Source of the DNA: Dysidea avara
Taxonomy: Eukaryota > Porifera > Demospongiae > Dictyoceratida > Dysideidae
Length of the DNA stretch: 64,000 nt
Assembly (NCBI RefSeq): GCF_963678975.1
Contig: NC_089274.1
Coordinates: 27,033,053 to 27,097,052 of the forward strand
Direction: 5' to 3'
Below the pieces are notes generated by a model. That model was not told the origin of the DNA. It saw only the letters and a list, made by a program, of their open reading frames with translations, and made no database searches. Positions 58,235 to 64,000 of this stretch are shown in pieces; the first letter of the stretch is position 1, and each line of letters opens with the position of its first letter. A program made the position numbers and the translations under genes.

Positions 58235-59510
58235 GAAGGGATTATATATATATTAATTTTTTCCAGCATTTTTGTAAGAGTACAGAGGTTGCAGAAGGGA
58301 GAGTGGGTAAATTCACCGGTATGTTCTATAATGTGTGTTGCAGCATAGTATTCACCTTATTTTTTACAGTGCAAACTTTAACAATGTTGTTCAGTTAGAA
58401 TGTTAAAGGTAGTGCATGAAAACTGCAGCTGAGTCACAGCTGAAGTCTGAATGACTACTTTGGGGGGAGAGCTACATTATGTAGCTATAGACAAGTAGTA
58501 AATTAAGACTCCAAATAATCTGTTGGTATAAGTGATAAATTAGAGGATGAAGCATGTAGTGAGGAAAACCCCAAAAAAACATAATATTATGTTGTTGCTC
58601 AGACCTGACTACCCTGATTTGCACATATTTTAAAGAATATTATAAGATCACGTGACACCCAGAAATTTAATTGTCCAAATGATTAAGATATTCTAATAGA
58701 ACAGTCATTGGGTAAAATTTTGATCTTAAAAGGTATCATTATAACCATAGTAGGCATTGCTAGATCCTTTAAAATCAGTGCCCACCACTCCTATAGCTAA
58801 GAATCTAAAATTTCAGTGACTTATTGAGCTGTATAGCTACTAACTACGTTTAGCTACATTATGACTATGGTATTTGCCATGTCTCAATATAATTATTCTG
58901 ATCTATTTTTGAAATAATATGGCTTGTGACCAGAAACATGTTGACCCATATGCCTGTGTTTTTTTTTCAATCATCACATTACAGTTGTTTATGAAGTGTT
59001 AAATCACAACTGCACTCATAGGATATCTCATATCAACACCTCATGATCAGCCACAGCTACAACTTAAGCACTTCATGCAATTGTCAATGTTTTCAAGCAC
59101 TACTGTATAATAGGAAATTTTGACAGATTATATAAGTAAAAGTTGACAAATATGTATATGTATGCATACTTCATCAGCTTTGACAAATTCAAAATGTTGA
59201 CAAAAATCAAGAAACCATACATCTAAACACATGCATACTTTTAAAGGTGCCTATATGGACATTTGATGAATTTAACAGATTTGTCAACTTTTTCTTTCAT
59301 CAAAATTTCCCATTGTGTGGTAATTTAATCATAAAACTTGTTGGATTTGTTTACTTCACCAATACTTCACTGATGTTCATAGAGTGCATACATTGACTTT
59401 TAAAAGTGTTAGTCACAAAATGCATTCATATAGTCTGGAAAAGTTAAGAACTATTAAGAAAAACAGCTTCAGTCACTCCTCTAACTAATGGCAAGCACAC
59501 ATTGGGTAAA
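58235..59510. other. 3' flank of the RING/MATH pseudogene, no gene
   Basis: It contains one CTAATAGAACAGTCA module at 58690-58708 and imperfect inverted words around 59120-59300 (TATATAAGTAAAAGTTGACA; TTGATGAATTTAACAGATTT). Nothing coding was recognised. Confidence 0.45.
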
Positions 59511-59514
59511 GAAA

Positions 59515-61570
59515 GCACTTTAAAGAAAGCACAGTGGTCCTTGACATACTGATTGTATTCTCCAAGCAGTGAACACACTATCTTGTATTACCCTATTAGC
59601 ACATTGCCTTGGAGTGGTACTATCATATGGCACTGTAATACTGTGATGGTGGTCATTGCTAATCTAGATCTGGTTCATCAAGACTATCTGAAATGTTTGC
59701 ATTAGCGGCCAAGTTAGCTGGTTATCATGTGGACCGGCCTTCCATGAGACACAAGTAAATGGACACTTGAGTGTCACCACAGTCACCAGAATCCACAAGC
59801 AAATGCATCTTATATCCTTCGCTGTGTGTATAAAAAAAGAATTTGAATAGAATGGAATATTACTCCATTCCATCTTCATGACTATAGGGAAAGTATGATT
59901 TTCTGCTGATGACGTTGCTGCTAATGCTGCCAAGTGGATGGAGCACAGCTTCTGTGATATTTCTTTCAGCATTTATATCTCTGTTGGCACTTTAATGCTG
60001 GCAGACCTTCAAAGAAGTAATTCTGTCCTGGGCATTTGCAAGCCGCTGCTTTGTATTAGATGAATCTTGTCGCATAAGTGCAAGATGTTTTTCTGTGTTG
60101 TGGCTGTTCTGGTCTCTACATGACAGCTCACTATCGCAGCCCAGCTCATGATACTTGCACTTGACAACTTCAAGTGGACACATTTATTCATTTGTTAACA
60201 ACACTTGCATTTTATCTTGGGTGCTAATTTGTGTGCACTTATAATTATGCAATCTATCATATGAACATGTATTTTATTTTATTATTTACCTTTTAATGTA
60301 GGAGAGCCTTCATTTTACCTTGATAATTACGCACAATTAGGATATACACACTCCACGAGTTTAGTCCTGTGCTCAGACTGTACTTTTGTGTATGGGATGT
60401 CAGAGGCTTGGAGGGCATCAAACATATGTACTCTAATACATTCTTGCCAGCTGAGCTGTTTGATTCGTGTAATTTTCACAGGAAGTTTTTGGCCGAGCTA
60501 TGGCAAGTTTCCTCTGATTCCTGGTGACAAGGAAATCAAAGACGATGGAGAATACAAGTACCAATTTGTGTATAGTGCAGAGAATAGCAGCACGATGGGT
60601 CACATCAAAATTAATTATGACTGGCGAAGTGGAATAAGCATTTCATCTACTTTAGAAAATCTTCAGCGACAATCACTTTCACAGAGAAGGCAAGTGTCAA
60701 GGCTTAAATTTTTCATCATATATACATCAGGATTGAAAATTCCCGATTATCATAATCAAGAAACTTCAGTGCAATCGACCAGATCTTACATTTCTCAACA
60801 CCATTTATAAACACCAATTTAGTCATCTCCCTAGAACAATTGAAGATTGGAATGACTTACCCCATAATTAGACTAAGTTGATTTATTTGTAGTTGATATA
60901 TGTGCATGTATGTAATAGTTAGCTAATCATAATAATGTATGTGTTTATTTGATTTTTACTTGGGGCTGGTCCCCTAGCTGCATCAGTAATTACTGGCTGT
61001 CCAGTACAATAAATAAATAAGTATAGTCCACCAGATTGCATGTTTTGTGTAATATGCCAATTTCCTAGCAGAGATCCTTACTTGATGATATATTGTCAGT
61101 AGGTCTTGTGTCAATTTTGTGCTGTTGAAACGAAGAAACCGAATTCTCACACTGGTAATGGGTGTCCAATGTGTCGGGATCAGTAAAAGGTTTGTCACAT
61201 TTCCATGCAAATAAACAGATTGACTGTGAGATAAAAATATGGATGTCTATTCTACCAACAAGGATAAGGTTGTATGTGGAGTGGTAAATAACTTTGGTTT
61301 GTGGTCATCTGAGTAGCAGCAGTGATGGTTGCCAATTTGAAGAAGTGGAGTGTTCCAATGAGTGTGGGTTGACTTACAGAGACAGCATTTATGGAGAATG
61401 ATTGTCCACATCGTAAGGTTGACTGTGAATATTGCCAAATGACCTATTTTGCTGATAGCAGTCACTTAAAACAATGTCCCAAGCTTCCCATATCATGTAC
61501 CAATGGTTGTAAGGTTCGAGGCAATGTCACAAGTATTGTTCATGAAGATATGAATAGCCACAAGACAAAA
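59515..61570. pseudogene. RING/TRAF/MATH pseudogene broken by inversion
   Basis: The C-terminal half is on the minus strand: 60187-59992 reads CPLEVVKCKYHELGCDSEL and a coiled coil, and 59972-59515 is a decayed MATH domain ending QYVKDHCAFF. The N-terminal half is on the plus strand, ending at about 61568. It has DGEYKYQFVYS (60538-60576), CVICQFPSRDPYL after an inserted LINE (from about 61038), a decayed RING, then zinc fingers with CEYCQMTYFADSSHLKQC to MNSHK. In the intact paralogue MNSH is followed directly, after IMSE, by CPLEVVKC, so the two halves were contiguous before about 1.4 kb was inverted. Several stops and frame changes add to this, so no product is expected. Confidence 0.9.
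60577..61020 (+). mobile_element. 5'-truncated LINE with 7-bp target duplication
   Basis: GTATAGT lies at 60570-60576 and 61021-61027. Between them the plus strand encodes LSQRRQVSRLKFFI and later LPRTIEDWNDLP, an RT C-terminus. A 3' UTR with GGGGCTGGTCCCCTAGCTGC and TACTGGCTGTCCAGTACAAT then ends in (AAAT)n. Removing it restores the homology VYS-PPDCMFCVICQ of the host pseudogene. Confidence 0.9.
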
Positions 61571-61940
61571 TAAGTTGAATACTTGATCCTAAGAGAGTCA
61601 GAGTCTCAGCTATGCAGATCCATGCTCACGAGAATGATGATCCCTAGGGTGCTGGCACTTTGTTAGTACATGTTATAGGCCTTAAAGTTTTTAGCTTGTA
61701 TTGATTTGCACACCTCTCCAGTTCAGCAGTTTCATGCTCTTTCATAAAGCTAGTGTAACATCAAAGTAGTAAAATGCAAACATGGCTTCATGCATGGAAT
61801 GTGAGAACCTTTTGATGGGGCCATGCAGCATCTAACTTGTTACAGTGGTTTAGGAGTAAAGGAATTATGCCTATGCGATAAAGAACATTATATGTTTGGC
61901 TAGCATGCATGTATGTGTATGTGTGTTTGTGTGCGTATAT

Positions 61941-61941
<1 letters not shown>

Positions 61942-62018
<77 letters not shown>

Positions 62019-62036
62019 ATGTGTGTGTGTGTGTAT
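61942..62036 (+). repeat. GT microsatellite
   Basis: An almost uninterrupted (GT)n run of more than 40 units, flanked by GTAT-rich imperfect repeats. It likely forms the polymorphic length variants typical of such tracts. Confidence 0.97.
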
Positions 62037-63111
62037 GTATGCACGTGTGTATGTGTGTAATACATGTATGTGTGTGATTGGTCCTTCTGCATGTAGTCTC
62101 AGAGCAAAATGGCCAGAGCTGCAGCAGGACAATCAAGTGACTATGCAGACCATAAAACAGGCTGAATGTTGCAAATTATATGTTTGGACAGATGTATATG
62201 TAGCTATGCTACCATGTAAATTAATGGGAAAATCATCCGCTCAGGTTAACTACAGCATAGGGGCATGCATCCATATAGGTGTCTGATTTTTTACTTCCAT
62301 GCATGCACAGAATGAAGGGCCGAATAATTAAGAATTTTTGGTTATATGATTCATGCATGGGCTGGGGAACACTGAGTAATACATAGCTAATAGACCAAGG
62401 GAACTTCTTAGGTATATACACTTATACCGGTTAACTAAAAGCAATCTAGAGTATTCTAGACTATAAGTTGTATACATTCTAGTTACCTTACATGCCTGCT
62501 TGTCTGTACAATAACAATATAATGGAATGTGTGAATGTGATTACAATTATAATGGCAGCTATATAGACTGTTCTATTACAATATTTCCTACAAATGAACC
62601 ATTCGATTCCTGCAAGCTAGTATGTGTTGATCATGTATATAAGCTCTCTGCTGCATTGCAATAACGTATTATAGGATTAAGTGACATGCAGACATGTTTC
62701 TATAATGCATCGCATTTTAAAGGATATAATATCAGTCTTCAAGTAAGTATATATGTTTTGTGAATGCTGCACAAGCTATATTATTAGACCAGGATAAGTT
62801 GATTCACAGTTCATCATCCAAAGTTATATTTCTGATCATGAGTATGAAGGAGAGAGGTTATTGTTCACCTTTCATGATAATGAAGATTGAGATGTGATTG
62901 CTCCAGTATAGCTACTACCCTACTATTGCAAAAGGCGATTATCTTCAATTGCAGTTTTATAGGTACCTAGCACATGCACTGCATGCTGGATGGCCTTTTG
63001 GTCTCTGAATTTCTTCTCGTCTCATTGATCTTAGATGGAACCAGTTTCTCTGGTGCCAAGTAACTATATAACACCATGTATTTGCTCACACTGATAAAGA
63101 ACACTATTGCC

Positions 63112-63168
63112 AGTGTTGGGAGTAATGCGTTACATAAGTAATGCGTTACATAAGTAATGCGTTACGTG
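63112..63168 (+). mobile_element. hAT-like terminus with 19-bp tandem units
   Basis: CAGTGTTGGGAGTAATGCGT is followed by three copies of a TAAGTAATGCGTTACA unit. CAGTGTTGGGAGTAA...GCGTTAC is a widespread hAT end in animals. The opposite terminus was not found. Confidence 0.45.
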
Positions 63169-64000
63169 ATATTATTCTTTATAGTTAAAGTGTAACAGCT
63201 ACTGTGTTGAGAGAATATTGTAACAATAACAGCAGTACTTTATATACATGCGTGTTTGTATGGTTTCTTGTAATGCTGCACTTAATAGAGCAGATAGTAG
63301 AGAGGCATTCTATTTGTTTGTAGTATTTCTAAGAAAGAGATTACTGTTACAGTAATAGAGCAATCACTATCTGTTATTTTTGATATCGATATTTTCAAAG
63401 CACAGTATCGTATTGTGTATTGACTTATTTGCTGTTTATAAATTTTCACCATAGTTATATTTCCTATGGGGAAGCCATAAAACTATGGTGTCTATTACGA
63501 TTGCTTCCTGAATTTGTAATGGAGCCAAATCGTACATGGAGCCAATTGTAATGGAGCCAATTACTTCACCTTTAATCATCTGGTTGGTTGAAATGCGAGA
63601 AAAAATTCCACTTTTAATTTTTACTGAGCTGTTTTTCAGGATCCATATGCATCTAGCTCAACTTGTATCATACTATACAACACTGCATATCTCAGACAAT
63701 TCGTGTATGTTTTACCTTTATGCAGGTAGACCTTCAATTCAGTGCTCAGTGGTCACTGTAAAGCACTAATAACAATAACAATATAATAGATGGTACTCCT
63801 TACATGATGGCTTTGAGGTTTGTTTTTACACAAGACATTGTTCTTATATACAGATACAATGATGATGATATAAGTACAGAACAATACCTACTAATCTGAT
63901 ACCATGTATGCCAAAGGATCTATGCATATGTTAATACTCTATAATTGTGTGCTTGCTTGTTCATGGCTATGGCTAGTGCCTGCGTATTTATTTGCAATAG

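Larger units (their letters stand above)
61570..64000. other. Right edge, no gene recognised
   Basis: Apart from the GT microsatellite and a hAT-like terminus, no exon or element could be supported. Open frames over 61788-62286 are microsatellite translations. Confidence 0.5.

Noticed and set aside
61788-62286. Several long open frames on both strands over the GT run
   Set aside because: They are translations of a microsatellite in all frames.
1-64000. CRISPR arrays, bacterial operons or phage-type modules
   Set aside because: No regular repeat-spacer structure, Shine-Dalgarno-led gene strings or prokaryotic gene families are present. The introns and repeats are eukaryotic.

Overview
The window looks like metazoan nuclear DNA, most likely from a demosponge of the Amphimedon type. 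The reasons are intron-bearing genes with some very short introns (52-56 bp) beside long ones, an AT-rich background dense in small transposons, and RING/TRAF-type-zinc-finger/MATH genes in several copies. A short AT-rich module built on CTAATAGARCAGTCA also recurs throughout, and I recall it as common in sponge sequence. The species is an inference; the gene and repeat calls do not depend on it. I see no bacterial operon, CRISPR array, rRNA gene or intact tRNA gene.

Host genes are few, and all lie on the minus strand. (1) A sigma-like glutathione S-transferase occupies 3954-7908 in four recognisable exons; its last C-terminal exon is not found. (2) An intronless RING-TRAF-MATH gene lies at 23963-25290, with one apparent frame break in the MATH domain. 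(3) A previously unassembled four-exon gene at 41265-42507 encodes a 254-residue secreted or surface protein: signal peptide, two Ig-like domains, Ser/Thr-rich stalk and hydrophobic C-terminus. (4) An intact 455-residue paralogue of gene 2 lies at 50977-52344. (5) A third paralogue at 59515-61570 is a pseudogene. Its N-terminal half is now inverted relative to its C-terminal half, and a truncated LINE sits in it with a clean target-site duplication.

Most of the rest is transposon-derived. Left third (0-21 kb): hAT-like, piggyBac-like and PIF/Harbinger-like non-autonomous elements, a CR1/L2-type LINE split by a hAT-like MITE, tRNA-derived SINEs, and long inverted arms around 14.3-19.5 kb. Middle (21-41 kb): the first RING/MATH gene, LINE fragments, foldback elements and a 1.9-kb minisatellite at 34.85-36.74 kb. 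Right third (41-64 kb): the Ig gene with a Mutator-like foldback element just upstream, the two other RING/MATH loci, nested LINEs at 53.7-55.7 kb, pogo-like MITEs and a GT microsatellite.

No shared pathway can be read from gene order. The RING/MATH proteins are probably ubiquitin-ligase or signalling adaptors, the Ig protein a surface or secreted recognition molecule, and the GST a detoxification or prostaglandin-synthase-like enzyme. The best candidates for something undescribed are the recurring CTAATAGARCAGTCA module shared by unrelated elements, the long inverted-arm structure, and the new Ig-domain gene.
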